A DNA stretch of 64,000 nt, taken from NCBI GenBank assembly GCA_964472275.1, contig CAYYJN010000006.1:11484-75483 (forward strand). Direction: 5' to 3'. Shown one piece after another: positions 39,956-48,745 of the stretch (the stretch's first letter is position 1; every line of letters begins with the position of its first letter). The translations under genes and the position numbers were made by a program. This DNA comes from JAFDVN01 sp964472275. GTDB lineage: Bacteria; Acidobacteriota; Holophagae; Holophagales; Holophagaceae. The notes beneath the pieces were generated by a model that was given only the letters and a program-made list of their open reading frames with translations, did not search any database and had not been told where the DNA came from.

Positions 39956-42121
39956 TCAGAACTGATACGCGTAGGCCAGTTTCGCGAAGAGCCCGCGCTC
40001 GATCATGCGCTCCTGGGGGATGCCGATGATCGGGTCGCGGTGCCGTTGGCCGGACCAGCCCACATAGGCGGTGGTGAAGGCGTTGGGCTGCCAGCCCACG
40101 AAGGCCTTGAGGTACTTGTCCGTGGTGTTCGCGTAGGTTCCGTCGTAGCGCACGACGAAGGCCTGGGTCTTGAAATAGATGTAGCGCGGCATCTGCCAGG
40201 TGGCGGTGGTGGACAGTTCGCGGGCGCGGATGAGGCGCAGGCCGTCGGATTCGCGGGTCAGCTCCGCCTGCTGCGCATTGAATTGGTAGCCCACATCCAG
40301 GATCGCGCCGCTGGCGTTCGCGTCGTAGGTGTGGAGCCGCGCGGGTTGCCCGGAGCCGAGGTCAATGGTGCGGCCTTGGGTCGCGCGGATGAGCGCTTGA
40401 AGGGAACTGAGCCGCTTCCAGCTCAGGGCCATGTTGGCGTTCCAGGTGGAATTGGAAGTCACTTCATCATTCGCCCAGCTTCGCCCGGCGATGTCCCAAT
40501 CCAGACTCCAGGCCCAGCGCCCGGCCGTCTCCAGGAAGGTCGAGAGGCTGATGGCGCGGTCGAAGGGATGGCCGTCCCACCATTCGAGATTCCGCACGCG
40601 GAGCGTGGCGTTGGCCTGGGACAGCGCGCCCTGGTTCCAATTGGCCTGCCACCCGTATCCCGCCCGCTGGGTGCGGTAGCCGTTGAGGTCGGTGAAGCCC
40701 GAGACGAGCATGAGGTTGGGGCTCGTGGCCTGGGTGAACAGGAAGGCGTTCCAGGTCCGGGTGTTCCAATCCAGTTCCAGCGCCGTCGCGGTGCCCGACT
40801 GCGAAAGCGTCGTCCCGTCCGCCTGGGGCAGGTGGGACACGGAGCGGATGGCGCTACCGATGAGGTGGAAGTCGGAGCCGAGCCACTTGTCGGCGTAGAT
40901 GCCGCCGCTCTGGCCGCCCGCGCCATCCGGTCCGCCCATGAGCGCCTTGTCCGTGCCCACGAGCGAGATGCCGGAACTGCGATCATCCAGCCGGAATCGC
41001 GCCGCCGCCGCCGTGTCGCGGGTGGGGAGCGTGTCCGCGCCCGCGCCGCCGTTGGCGTCCAGGATCAAGCCGCCTTCATCATCCTTGGCGTGCAGCACCG
41101 TCCAACTCGCCCAGGAGGATTGACCCGAGGCCTTCACGCCGTAGAGCGGCTCCTGCACCGTGCGACTGAAGAACTGCTGCTGCGCCCCGGTGATGCCCAG
41201 CAGCTCCATGCCTTCCAGGAAGAAGGGGCGATGCTCGGGGTAGAGGACCTTGAAGCGGCTGTTGATCTGGAGCGGGTCCACATCCGCGTCCACCGTGGCG
41301 AAGTCCGGGCGGTAAGTGCCCTCCAGCGTGACGGAGGTGCCCGAATAGCGCATGTCCAGGCCGAGCCGCGTCCGCTCGTCCGTGGGCGCGTTGTAGGCGT
41401 CGGTCTTCGTGTAGGTGACGGAGGGGATGACGAGGAAGGGCGACCCGGCCTGCGCCACGGGCGCGCCGGAGACCTTCGCCATCTGGCAGATGTCGCACTG
41501 CACATCCTTGCTCATGCGCGGCCAGGAGATGCCGTAGCGCCGCTCGCGGGGGATGATGCGGAGAATGCGCACGCCCCACTCGCCCGGGCGGCGGCGGAGG
41601 CTGCTGTAGGGCACGCGGAACTTCACGAGGTAACCCTTGGGCGTCAGCACGCCCACGGAGTCCCATAGGCAATCGTAGGAATAGTTCTCGCCCGTGGCGT
41701 CCGTCACGATGGCGTCGCCCTGGCAGCCTTCCGGCGTGGAGATGAGGCGGATGGTGCTCAGCCCCTTGCCGGACGCGTCAATGTCCAGGCCGATCAGGTC
41801 CATGTCGCCGCTGAAGTCGTCCCGCTTGCGGAGCGCGGAGCGGATCTTCGACGGGTCCGGATCTTCGCATTCGATCGCCACATAGAGCGCGTCCGGCCCC
41901 CACGCGAAGTGGGCGATGGTGGGCCAGCGATTCTCGCCCTTGTCATCCGGCATGATCATGCCGAAGTCCTTCACCACCCACGACCCTTCCCAAGTGGAAA
42001 GATCCGCGTCCGCCGCCATGGAGGGCGCCTTCGCCAATCGGGGGAACGCGAGATGCGGCGGATTGGGCGCCTGGGCCTGAAGGAGGACCGAGCAGGCGAA
42101 CGCCAGCGGCGGGATGCGCAT
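39956..42121 (-). CDS. DUF5916-type outer-membrane beta-barrel with CBM9-like domain
   Basis: 721 residues with a signal peptide (MRIPPLAFACSVLLQAQA). Residues 35-215 form a carbohydrate-binding-family-9-like beta-sandwich (AHFAWGPDALYVAIECEDPDPSKIR, DLIGLDIDASGKGLSTIRL). The DUF5916 region follows with ATVDADVDPLQINSRFKVLYPEHRPFFLEG. The rest alternates as beta-strands and ends in LAYAYQF, the aromatic outer-membrane signature. It is probably an outer-membrane protein linked to polymer or lipid use; the substrate is unknown. It is divergent from the histidine kinase, which could regulate it. Confidence 0.85.
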   Translation of the reverse strand: MRIPPLAFACSVLLQAQAPNPPHLAFPRLAKAPSMAADADLSTWEGSWVVKDFGMIMPDDKGENRWPTIAHFAWGPDALYVAIECEDPDPSKIRSALRKRDDFSGDMDLIGLDIDASGKGLSTIRLISTPEGCQGDAIVTDATGENYSYDCLWDSVGVLTPKGYLVKFRVPYSSLRRRPGEWGVRILRIIPRERRYGISWPRMSKDVQCDICQMAKVSGAPVAQAGSPFLVIPSVTYTKTDAYNAPTDERTRLGLDMRYSGTSVTLEGTYRPDFATVDADVDPLQINSRFKVLYPEHRPFFLEGMELLGITGAQQQFFSRTVQEPLYGVKASGQSSWASWTVLHAKDDEGGLILDANGGAGADTLPTRDTAAAARFRLDDRSSGISLVGTDKALMGGPDGAGGQSGGIYADKWLGSDFHLIGSAIRSVSHLPQADGTTLSQSGTATALELDWNTRTWNAFLFTQATSPNLMLVSGFTDLNGYRTQRAGYGWQANWNQGALSQANATLRVRNLEWWDGHPFDRAISLSTFLETAGRWAWSLDWDIAGRSWANDEVTSNSTWNANMALSWKRLSSLQALIRATQGRTIDLGSGQPARLHTYDANASGAILDVGYQFNAQQAELTRESDGLRLIRARELSTTATWQMPRYIYFKTQAFVVRYDGTYANTTDKYLKAFVGWQPNAFTTAYVGWSGQRHRDPIIGIPQERMIERGLFAKLAYAYQF

Positions 42122-42238
42122 AGGAAAGACCTCACCTTGAAGCGGTGTCGGAGTGGATTACGAAGGTCGGTGGAGGTGGTTTAGGGGCCCGACGGGAAAC
42201 TCGTCTTGGGGCTCCCGGTTCAGGCAGAATGGGGCGCC

Positions 42239-43927
42239 ATGCCCCTCCCCCGCCTGCCGCCCACCTGGCTCATGCTGGCCTTCGCCTGCGCGAGCGGGAT
42301 CGCGTGGATGGCGGGCGGGCCGCTCGCGCGCGCGAACATCGGCGCCATCGTCTACCTGGTGTTCACCGGACTCGGCGCCCTCGAAAGCGCCCGCCGCGTT
42401 CCGCTCGAACGAAGGTATCGCCGCGGATGGGTCCTCCTCTGCGTCTTCTTCGTGTTCGTGTTCCTGATCCTCGCGAAGCAACTCGTCGCGAGCCTGTTCC
42501 AGGGCTCGCTCGGCGCGGGCCGCCTCCCCGTGGCGCTCCTCCTCCAGTTCACGGTCAGCTTCGGGCTGCTCATCCCGGCGAGCCTCGCCTTCGTCCGGCG
42601 GAAGCGGCGGACTTGGCTGGAGGCCCTGGACGCGAGCATCTTCGCCATCGCGTTCTACCTCTGCCTTTGGATCTGGGTGCTGCGGGGATTCCTCGAACAT
42701 CTGCCCGGCGACCCCCTTCAACGGATCAGCCTCCAGCTCACCTTCGTCGTCATCTCCGTGAGCGCCGGAGTCGCGATGCACGCCTGGACCGCGCTCGGGC
42801 TCCGGCTGCGCCATCCCCAGGGCTTCCTGGCGCTCGGCCTGCTCTGCTTCGTCGGCGCGGCGATCTGGCGGGTCCAGTTGGATCTCTCCGGTCATTTCTC
42901 CTGGGTCCACCCGATCCGTCTCGCCTTCGTGCCCGCGATCGTCCTCTTCTGGCTGGCGTGCCGACAACCCTTGGAAGAGGTGAGCCTGAGCCCGTTCCGC
43001 AAGGGGCTCCTGCTCGCCCTGCCCTACCTGCCCGCGCTGCTCGCCTTCCCCGCGGCCTTCGCGGCCTACCTGCCCGCGCACGCCGAGCGCGACGCCACCG
43101 GCTACTTCCTCATGGGCGCGCTCGCCTTGCTGCTGCTCGCCCGCCAGGCCCTGGCGCTGGGCCAGATCGAGCGGTTCAAACGCACCCTGGAATTGAAAGT
43201 GGATGAGCGGACAGAAGCCTTGGCCCAGAGTCAGGCCGTCGTCCTCCGCACCCAGCGCATGAATCTCGTGGCCACCCTTGGCGCGGGCGTGGCCCACGAC
43301 TTGAACAACCTGCTCACCAGCGCGGTCGGATACCTGGACATCGCCCGGGATGAACTCCGCGAGGGCGGGGGCCAACCCGACGACTTCCTCCAACGCGCGC
43401 AGACCTCCCTCGGCATGGCGAGCGGGCTGTCGCGGCGGATCATGGCCGCGGGCAGAGGCGAGCGCGAAGGCAGCCAGCTCCTGGATCTGAACGAGCACCT
43501 GACCCACCTCGCGCCCGTGCTGAAGGCGATCCTGCCCAAGACGCTCGATCTTCAAGTGCTCACCCTGTCGCGCGGGCCGCTGCCCTTGCGCGCCTCGGGC
43601 GCGGAGTTGGACCAGATCATCGTGAACCTGGTGATGAACGCGCGGGACGCGACGCCGGAAGGCGGCCGCGTCTGGGTCCGCGCCTCCCGGGATGAAGGGG
43701 GCGCGCCCGTGCTGGAAGTGGAGGACACGGGCAGCGGCATGTCCGAGGCCGTCCTCGCGCGGATCTTCGAACCCTTCTTCACCACCAAGGCGCCGGGGCA
43801 AGGCACGGGCCTTGGTCTCGGTTCGATCCAGGCCGTGATCCAAGCCATGCACGGCACGCTCTCCGTCCATAGCGAGGAGGGACGCGGCTCCCGCTTCACC
43901 CTGCGCTTCCCGCGCGCGGAATCCTGA
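42239..43927 (+). CDS. Membrane-bound sensor histidine kinase
   Basis: The ATG at 42239 gives 562 residues. The first 305 residues hold about eight hydrophobic helices and no extracellular sensor domain, suggesting sensing within the membrane. A coiled linker (QIERFKRTLELKVDERTEALAQ) leads to the H-box GAGVAHDLNNLLT with the phosphorylatable His353. The ATPase domain has the N-box IIVNLVMNARDATPEGG, DTGSGM, FTTKAPGQGTGLGLGSIQAVI and a complete C-terminus. It is NtrB-like in its H-box. No response regulator is adjacent; the orphan regulators at 30.3 and 51.8 kb are candidates. Confidence 0.92.
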   Translation: MPLPRLPPTWLMLAFACASGIAWMAGGPLARANIGAIVYLVFTGLGALESARRVPLERRYRRGWVLLCVFFVFVFLILAKQLVASLFQGSLGAGRLPVALLLQFTVSFGLLIPASLAFVRRKRRTWLEALDASIFAIAFYLCLWIWVLRGFLEHLPGDPLQRISLQLTFVVISVSAGVAMHAWTALGLRLRHPQGFLALGLLCFVGAAIWRVQLDLSGHFSWVHPIRLAFVPAIVLFWLACRQPLEEVSLSPFRKGLLLALPYLPALLAFPAAFAAYLPAHAERDATGYFLMGALALLLLARQALALGQIERFKRTLELKVDERTEALAQSQAVVLRTQRMNLVATLGAGVAHDLNNLLTSAVGYLDIARDELREGGGQPDDFLQRAQTSLGMASGLSRRIMAAGRGEREGSQLLDLNEHLTHLAPVLKAILPKTLDLQVLTLSRGPLPLRASGAELDQIIVNLVMNARDATPEGGRVWVRASRDEGGAPVLEVEDTGSGMSEAVLARIFEPFFTTKAPGQGTGLGLGSIQAVIQAMHGTLSVHSEEGRGSRFTLRFPRAES

Positions 43928-43980
43928 GGCCGCGCGCCGGGGTTCCTGGCCCGGAGCAGGCCGCCTAAGCTGGAAGGACC

Positions 43981-45129
43981 ATGTCGGCGCTCCCGGTTCC
44001 CTCCACTCCTCGGCAGCTCAACGGCCTCATCCTCCCCGGCGGCGGCGCGCGGGCGGCCTACCAGGTGGGCGTGCTGAAGGCGCTGGCGGAGGCGCTTCCG
44101 GCTTCGGTGAAGATGCCCTTCCCCATCATCTCCGGCGTCTCCGCCGGGGCCATCAACGCGGCGAAGCTCGCCACCCACGGCACGGATTTCCGCGAAGGCG
44201 TCGCGGCCCTGGCGGACATCTGGGCGCATCTCACCGTGGACCAGGTCTACCGCACCGATGTCGCCACCGTCGCGGGCGACAGCTTGCGCTGGCTGCGCGG
44301 CCTCATCGCCGGCACCGACCGCGCGGGGGTGCGCTCCATCCTGAACAACCAGCCCCTGCGGGAACTCCTGGGCCGCGGCCTGGATTTCGAAGCGGTGCAG
44401 GAAGCCATCGAAGCGGGCGCGCTCCGGGGCCTCGCGGTGACGGCGGCGGGCTACACCAGCGCTGAATCCATCACCTACTTCCAGGCCGCGGCGGAATGCC
44501 AGCCCTGGCGGCGCACGCGGCGCGAGGGCCGCCCCACGCGGCTCAGCGTCGAACATGTGATGGCCTCCGTGGCGCTGCCCATCCTCTTTCCCGCCGCCAA
44601 GGTGGATGGCGAATGGCATGGCGACGGGTCGCTGCGGCAGACGAGCCCCGTCTCGCCCGCGATCCACCTGGGCGCGGAGCGCATCCTCGTCATCGCCGTG
44701 CGCAACGAGGACCGGAACGCCCCGCACCCTGACAAGGCCGCGCCGTACCCGAGCTTCGGCCAGATCGGCGGCTACATGCTGGACTCGCTCTTCATGGACG
44801 CCATCTACACCGACCTGGAGCGCATCCAGCGCATCAACCGCACCGTCGCCCAGGCGGAAGGCGGGCACACGAGCGAGCTGCGGCCCGTGGACGCGCGGGT
44901 GATCGTGCCCTCCGCCGACATGCGCGAGATCGTGCAGGCCCACAAGGACGCCTTCCCCCGCACGGTGCGGACGCTCTTCGGCCTCATCGGCGCCCGCGGC
45001 GCCGCCGGCGGCCAGTTGCTCTCCTACCTGCTCTTCGACCAAGGCTACTGCAACGCCCTCATGGACCTCGGCTACCAGGACGGCCTGGCGCGGAAAGACG
45101 AACTCGTGCCGTGGCTCATGGGCGAGTGA
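43981..45129 (+). CDS. Patatin-like phospholipase
   Basis: 382 residues with the patatin active site: oxyanion loop LPGGGARAAYQVGVLKAL, nucleophile elbow SGVSAGAIN (GxSxG) near residue 52, and the Asp of the dyad in WHGDGSLRQTSPVSPAIHLGAERILVIAV. It lacks a signal peptide, so it is cytosolic or secreted by another route. A GGAAGGACC ribosome-binding site lies just before the ATG. It should hydrolyse acyl chains from phospholipids. It follows the histidine kinase by 53 bp in the same direction and may be cotranscribed. Confidence 0.93.
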   Translation: MSALPVPSTPRQLNGLILPGGGARAAYQVGVLKALAEALPASVKMPFPIISGVSAGAINAAKLATHGTDFREGVAALADIWAHLTVDQVYRTDVATVAGDSLRWLRGLIAGTDRAGVRSILNNQPLRELLGRGLDFEAVQEAIEAGALRGLAVTAAGYTSAESITYFQAAAECQPWRRTRREGRPTRLSVEHVMASVALPILFPAAKVDGEWHGDGSLRQTSPVSPAIHLGAERILVIAVRNEDRNAPHPDKAAPYPSFGQIGGYMLDSLFMDAIYTDLERIQRINRTVAQAEGGHTSELRPVDARVIVPSADMREIVQAHKDAFPRTVRTLFGLIGARGAAGGQLLSYLLFDQGYCNALMDLGYQDGLARKDELVPWLMGE

Positions 45130-45156
45130 AAAGCCCGCTATCGAGGAACCTGGACA

Positions 45157-45290
45157 CAGGGGTCGCGGAGGTTCCGCAGAAGCCACAGAGGGGTGCTGGT
45201 TCATCAGGCCAGAACCTGCCGTGCACGGCGCCCTCACTCTCTCTGTGGTGCGATGGCAATTCCTCGTGGTCTTCGTGGTGAAACCTAACG
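45157..45290. repeat. Degenerate word-arm repeat j (CACAGAG and CGTGGT words)
   Basis: Left words GGAGGTTCCGCAGAAGCCACAGAG (45167-45190) face CTCTCTGTGGTGCG...CTCGTGGTCTTCGTGGTGAAAC (45237-45287). The complementarity is partial. It begins about 30 bp after the patatin stop and borders the low-GC island. Confidence 0.55.
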
Positions 45291-45308
45291 CAGCTCCTCC
45301 AGCGATTC

Positions 45309-45452
45309 CTAGTGGAGGTCCAGCCATTCACTGATGCGCGCCCGCCACTCCGCTTCGCCACTGTGCGCGTACCTCGCGCACAGGTGCCCGAGCAGATCCC
45401 GCCCCACAGCTCGGCGAGTGAGTACCTCGGTGTAGGTGAAGCACCGGTTCAA
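45309..45452 (-). pseudogene. Truncated duplicate of the RluA pseudouridine synthase 5' end
   Basis: Starting from TTG at 45452, a 47-codon frame reads FTYTEV, then GRDLLGHLCARYAHSGEAEWRARIS, then WLDLH and TAG. It matches the N-terminus of the intact protein at 39.0-39.9 kb (FTYTEV, GRSLLAHLATRHEHSGEAVWRERIA) at about half of its positions, including at the DNA level. After the ARIS/ERIA point the similarity ends, and the start codon is TTG where the intact gene has ATG. It is a diverged remnant, not a working synthase. Confidence 0.8.
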
Positions 45453-45638
45453 GAACCGCAAGGGCCTCTGCGGTTAGGTCAAACGAGCCGCTCTAACGAA
45501 AGAAGCTAACCGGCCCTACCCGCACTGAGGCGTTGAGAAAATCTGAGATAGCAATAACTTGCAAGAGCGCGGGAGACAATGCATGCGAGGCCTGAGTCGA
45601 GGAAAGGTTAGGCAATATAGGTAAAATGATTGATAATT
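45453..45638. other. Non-coding low-GC stretch of the island
   Basis: Composition falls sharply here (e.g. TTGATAATTCTACATTTTTT). I see no ORF, RNA or clear repeat. It contains the 3' flank of the AT-rich orphan gene. Confidence 0.5.
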
Positions 45639-46244
45639 CTACATTTTTTCGCCGGAAGGCAAGTATTCCGGCTTGATGAGGGATTCTGGATATTTTGCCT
45701 TCAGGCTATCCCGAAGTGACTGGTATGTATTCAAGGACATCTGCGCCATCTGGCCATAATGTTTAGCCTTATCCGCGAGATCACGATCTGGTGCATCTAA
45801 ATATTTCAGCCATGCATTTGCACTCATTTTAACATATTCAAAATACTTCTTAGCTTCAATCCAAGAATTGATGTACCTATTCCAATCTGGGCCATAGTTT
45901 ATTTTTTGGCATTCAGTCGCCATATTATCAACAAACGGAAATCCTTTTTTTGCAAGTAACTTGGCAGTTTGAAGGTCCTTCTTGAGCTGGATGGTTTGCA
46001 TTTCCTCGATTCTTGCTGCAGCAGTGTTCACATGATAGGAGAGCGCAACAAAATCTGGTCCAATAATAGATGCATCAGATTTGGCATAATTTCGCCTCAT
46101 TGCCCAAGCGAAAAAGCCTTGAAAGGCTGGATTGCTAGCGGCATTTGGATCGTTCTTGATTGATTTTCTTGGTACATCTCGCTTTTGATTTGGAGCGGCA
46201 ACCATTAGGGTGGTTGCACCGAAAGCGAAAATAAGAGTTTGCAT
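45639..46244 (-). CDS. AT-rich orphan gene, secreted hypothetical protein
   Basis: I start at the ATG at 46244 (201 residues) because it opens a signal-like sequence (MQTLIFAFGATTLMVAAPNQ); the frame extends to 46427 in a different style of sequence. The mature part is Lys- and Asn-rich and helical (RRNYAKSDASI, AARIEEMQTIQLKKDLQTAKLLAKKGF, YINSWIEAKKYFEYVKMSANAWLKYLD). GC content is visibly far below the neighbours (runs such as TTTATTTTTTGGC), and codon use differs, so it looks recently acquired. No family is recognised. Confidence 0.75.
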   Translation of the reverse strand: MQTLIFAFGATTLMVAAPNQKRDVPRKSIKNDPNAASNPAFQGFFAWAMRRNYAKSDASIIGPDFVALSYHVNTAAARIEEMQTIQLKKDLQTAKLLAKKGFPFVDNMATECQKINYGPDWNRYINSWIEAKKYFEYVKMSANAWLKYLDAPDRDLADKAKHYGQMAQMSLNTYQSLRDSLKAKYPESLIKPEYLPSGEKM

Positions 46245-46436
46245 TGAACTCACTGGAAGCCCCCGGTAAGGAATGTTGCCAAACTTTGAATTAGGCGAAC
46301 CGAAGGTGGATGGGACATCCCATCCAACACGGCCGCGCGGTGAACGAAAAATTGGAAAGAGCTGGCTTGCCGAGACTGTGTGAATTACACCATATCTTTG
46401 CAAGGAACGGGCAGAGAAGGCCGCCACATTCCTCCC
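46245..46436. other. Non-coding upstream region of the AT-rich gene
   Basis: Mixed composition. It contains a short palindrome GATGGGACATCCCATC (46310-46325). No gene is evident; a promoter for the orphan gene is expected here, but no convincing boxes are seen. Confidence 0.4.
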
Positions 46437-46478
46437 CCAGCTTTTCTTCGCGTCCTTCGCGACCTTTGCGGTGAACGC
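46437..46478. repeat. Half element k (CTTCGCG/CTTTGCGGTGAA words)
   Basis: CTTTTCTTCGCGTCCTTCGCGACCTTTGCGGTGAACG: three degenerate copies of one short word, ending 4 bp before the ABC-F stop codon. No partner arm is seen nearby. Together with j it brackets the island. Confidence 0.6.
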
Positions 46479-46481
46479 TTT

Positions 46482-48110
46482 CTAGCTATGCACGCCCGGC
46501 GCTTCCCGGCCAGTCTTGACGACATATTCGGTGTAGCTGCCCTGGTACTTGAGGGGTTCGGGGTGGTCTTCGGGGGCCAGTTCGAGGACGCGGTTGGCGA
46601 GGCCGCGGAGGAAGGTGCGGTCGTGGCTGACGAAGAGCATGGTCCCTTCGAAATCCTTCAGCGCGCCGATGAGCATCTCCTTCGTCGCGAGGTCCAGGTG
46701 GTTCGTGGGCTCGTCCAGCACAAGGAAATTGGGCGGGTTGAACATCATGCGCGCCATGACGAGGCGGGACTTCTCGCCGCCCGAAAGCGAGCGGATGCGC
46801 TTATCCATGTCGTTCTCGCCGAACTGGAAGGCGCCGAGCAGATTGCGGATGACGCCGAGGCCTTCCAGCGGAAAGTCCTTCTGCATCTGCTCGATCACCG
46901 TGAGGTCCGGATCCAGCAGATCCAGCGCCTGCTGGGAGAAGTAGCCGAGCTTGAGGCTGGCTCCGAGCTTCACCTCGCCCGCATCCGGCTGAATCGCGCC
47001 CGCGACCATCTTGAGCAGCGTGGACTTGCCCGCGCCGTTCTTGCCCATGACGCACCAGCGCTCGCCGCGGCGGATGTGGAAGGCGAAGTGGTCGTAGATG
47101 GCGCGGCTGCCATAGCGCTTGGAGACGCCCGAGAGCATGGCCACATCGTCGCCGGAACGCGACGGCGCGCGGAAATCCCACTTCGGGATGAAGCGTTTCT
47201 TCGGCAGCTCGATGCGTTCCTGTTTCTCCAGCGCCTTCACGCGGCTCTGCACCTGGGCCGCCTTGGCGGCGTGGGCCTTGAAACGCTCGATGAAACGCTG
47301 CTCCTTGGCGAGCTTGGCCTGCTGGCGTTCAAACGCGGCGACCTGGTTGGCCTCGCGCTGTTCGCGCTCGCGGACATAGAAGTCGTAGTCGCCGTTGTAG
47401 GTGACGATGTCGCCGCCATCAATCTCCAGCACCTTCGTCACGATGCGGTTCATGAAGTCCTTGTCGTGGCTCGTCATCAGGAGCGTGGACGGCACGGACT
47501 TCAGGAAGGATTCGAGCCAGAGGATGCTTTCGATGTCCAAGTGGTTCGTCGGCTCGTCCATGAGCAGCACATCGAAGGCGCCGAGCAGCACCTTGGCCAT
47601 GGACACGCGCATCTTCCACCCGCCGGAGAGCGCGCCCACATCGCCGTCAATCACCGCGTCCTCGAAGCCCAGGCCGTGCAGCACGGCGCGGGCCTTGGCC
47701 TCCAGCTCGTAGCCGCCCAGGTGCTGGTACTCCTCCTGCACATGGCCGAAGCGCTCGAGGGCCGAGTCGAAATCCGCGTGGTCCGGATCCGCCATCGCCT
47801 TCTCCAGATCCGCCAACTCGTGGTGCAGGTCGCCGAGGCGCCCGCTGCCGGCGATGGCCTCATCCAGCACGGGCCGGCCCTTCATCTCATCCACCTCCTG
47901 CCGGAAGTAGCCGATGCTGAGCTTCTTCGGCAGGCTCACGGCGCCGTCGTCCGCGTGCTCTTCGCCCATGATCATGCGGAAGAGCGTGGACTTGCCCGCG
48001 CCGTTGGGGCCCACGAGGCCCACCTTCTCGCCGGGGTTGAGCTGGAAGCTGGCGTCAATGAAGAGCACCTGCTTGCCGTACTGCTTGCTGACATCGGAAA
48101 ACGCGATCAT
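46482..48110 (-). CDS. ABC-F family ATPase
   Basis: The ATG at 48110 gives 542 residues with two ABC domains and no membrane part. Domain 1: GPNGAGKST, signature LSGGWKMR, LLMDEPTNHLD, TSHDKDF. A charged linker (VREREQREANQVAAFERQQAKLAKEQRFIERFKA) is the P-site interaction motif of ABC-F proteins. Domain 2: GKNGAGKST, LSGGEKSR, FLVLDEPTNHLD, VSHDRTFL. These proteins bind the ribosomal E site and relieve translation stalls. The sequence is closest in style to the YbiT branch; an antibiotic-protection role cannot be excluded. Confidence 0.93.
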   Translation of the reverse strand: MIAFSDVSKQYGKQVLFIDASFQLNPGEKVGLVGPNGAGKSTLFRMIMGEEHADDGAVSLPKKLSIGYFRQEVDEMKGRPVLDEAIAGSGRLGDLHHELADLEKAMADPDHADFDSALERFGHVQEEYQHLGGYELEAKARAVLHGLGFEDAVIDGDVGALSGGWKMRVSMAKVLLGAFDVLLMDEPTNHLDIESILWLESFLKSVPSTLLMTSHDKDFMNRIVTKVLEIDGGDIVTYNGDYDFYVREREQREANQVAAFERQQAKLAKEQRFIERFKAHAAKAAQVQSRVKALEKQERIELPKKRFIPKWDFRAPSRSGDDVAMLSGVSKRYGSRAIYDHFAFHIRRGERWCVMGKNGAGKSTLLKMVAGAIQPDAGEVKLGASLKLGYFSQQALDLLDPDLTVIEQMQKDFPLEGLGVIRNLLGAFQFGENDMDKRIRSLSGGEKSRLVMARMMFNPPNFLVLDEPTNHLDLATKEMLIGALKDFEGTMLFVSHDRTFLRGLANRVLELAPEDHPEPLKYQGSYTEYVVKTGREAPGVHS

Positions 48111-48165
48111 GGCGTGCCGCCTTTGGACCAAACGGCCAGTTTATCGTGGGAGGCGCCATCCGCTC

Positions 48166-48268
48166 AGAGGGCTTTCGACCTTGGGCTTTTGGCTTTTGCT
48201 TGCGCCGACCCATCCGGGCTTTCCGCATGGCTCGTCCGGCAAAAGCCCAAAGCCAAAAGCCTCAAAGC
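48166..48268. repeat. Word-arm inverted repeat l (core GCTTGCGCCGACCCATCC)
   Basis: The left arm GGGCTTTTGGCTTTTGCTTG (48183-48202) and right arm GGCAAAAGCCCAAAGCC...AAAAGCC (48238-48261) are complementary. The core GCTTGCGCCGACCCATCC (48198-48215) and a downstream CATGGCTCGTCC-GC are shared with element d, 31 kb away. The right arm runs into the moaE stop codon (48262-48264). Confidence 0.9.
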
Positions 48269-48708
48269 GCCGTGTGGCGGTGGTGGCATTCCACCCAGGC
48301 CTCGGTGCCATCCAGGTAAGCCTCACGCTTCCAGATGGGCACCTTGTCCTTGATCTCGTCCATGGCCCAGGCGGCGGCGCGGAAGGCTTCGGCGCGGTGG
48401 GCGGAGGCGGTGGCGACGAGGACGGCGGCTTCGGTCAGAGGGACTTCGCCGACGCGGTGGTGGATGGCGCAGCCGGTCAGGCCGAAGCGCGCGATGGCCT
48501 GGTCCCGCAAGCGCGCGAGCTCCTTCTCCGCCATGGGCGCGTAGGCCTCGTAGGACAGCTTGAGCACGGCCTTGCCCTCATGATGGTCCCGGGCGCGGCC
48601 TTCGAACACGACGAGCGCGCCCGCGCGCGCGTCGGTGAGCAGGGCTCGGAGCGCCTCGGGGTCGAGGGCATCCGCCGCCACGCGCACGAAGGGAATCGCA
48701 TCCGCCAT
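48262..48708 (-). CDS. moaE: Molybdopterin synthase catalytic subunit
   Basis: MoaE, with MoaD, adds the dithiolene sulfurs to cyclic pyranopterin monophosphate. 148 residues with the family blocks GALVVFEGRARDHHEGK, LSYEAYAPMAEKELARL, CAIHHRVGEVPLTEAAVLVATASAHRAEAF, and the C-terminal catalytic AMDEIKDKVPIWKREAY with its conserved Lys residues. moaD is not adjacent. The stop codon lies within the edge of repeat l. It is divergent from rnhA with 37 bp between starts. Confidence 0.94.
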   Translation of the reverse strand: MADAIPFVRVAADALDPEALRALLTDARAGALVVFEGRARDHHEGKAVLKLSYEAYAPMAEKELARLRDQAIARFGLTGCAIHHRVGEVPLTEAAVLVATASAHRAEAFRAAAWAMDEIKDKVPIWKREAYLDGTEAWVECHHRHTAL

Positions 48709-48745
48709 GCTTCCACCTTAGCGCCCGCCGCGCGATGCTGGAACG

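Noticed and set aside
46310..46325. Palindrome GATGGGACATCCCATC considered as a relative of the repeat core
   Set aside because: It shares only GATGGG with the core and has no word arms around it.
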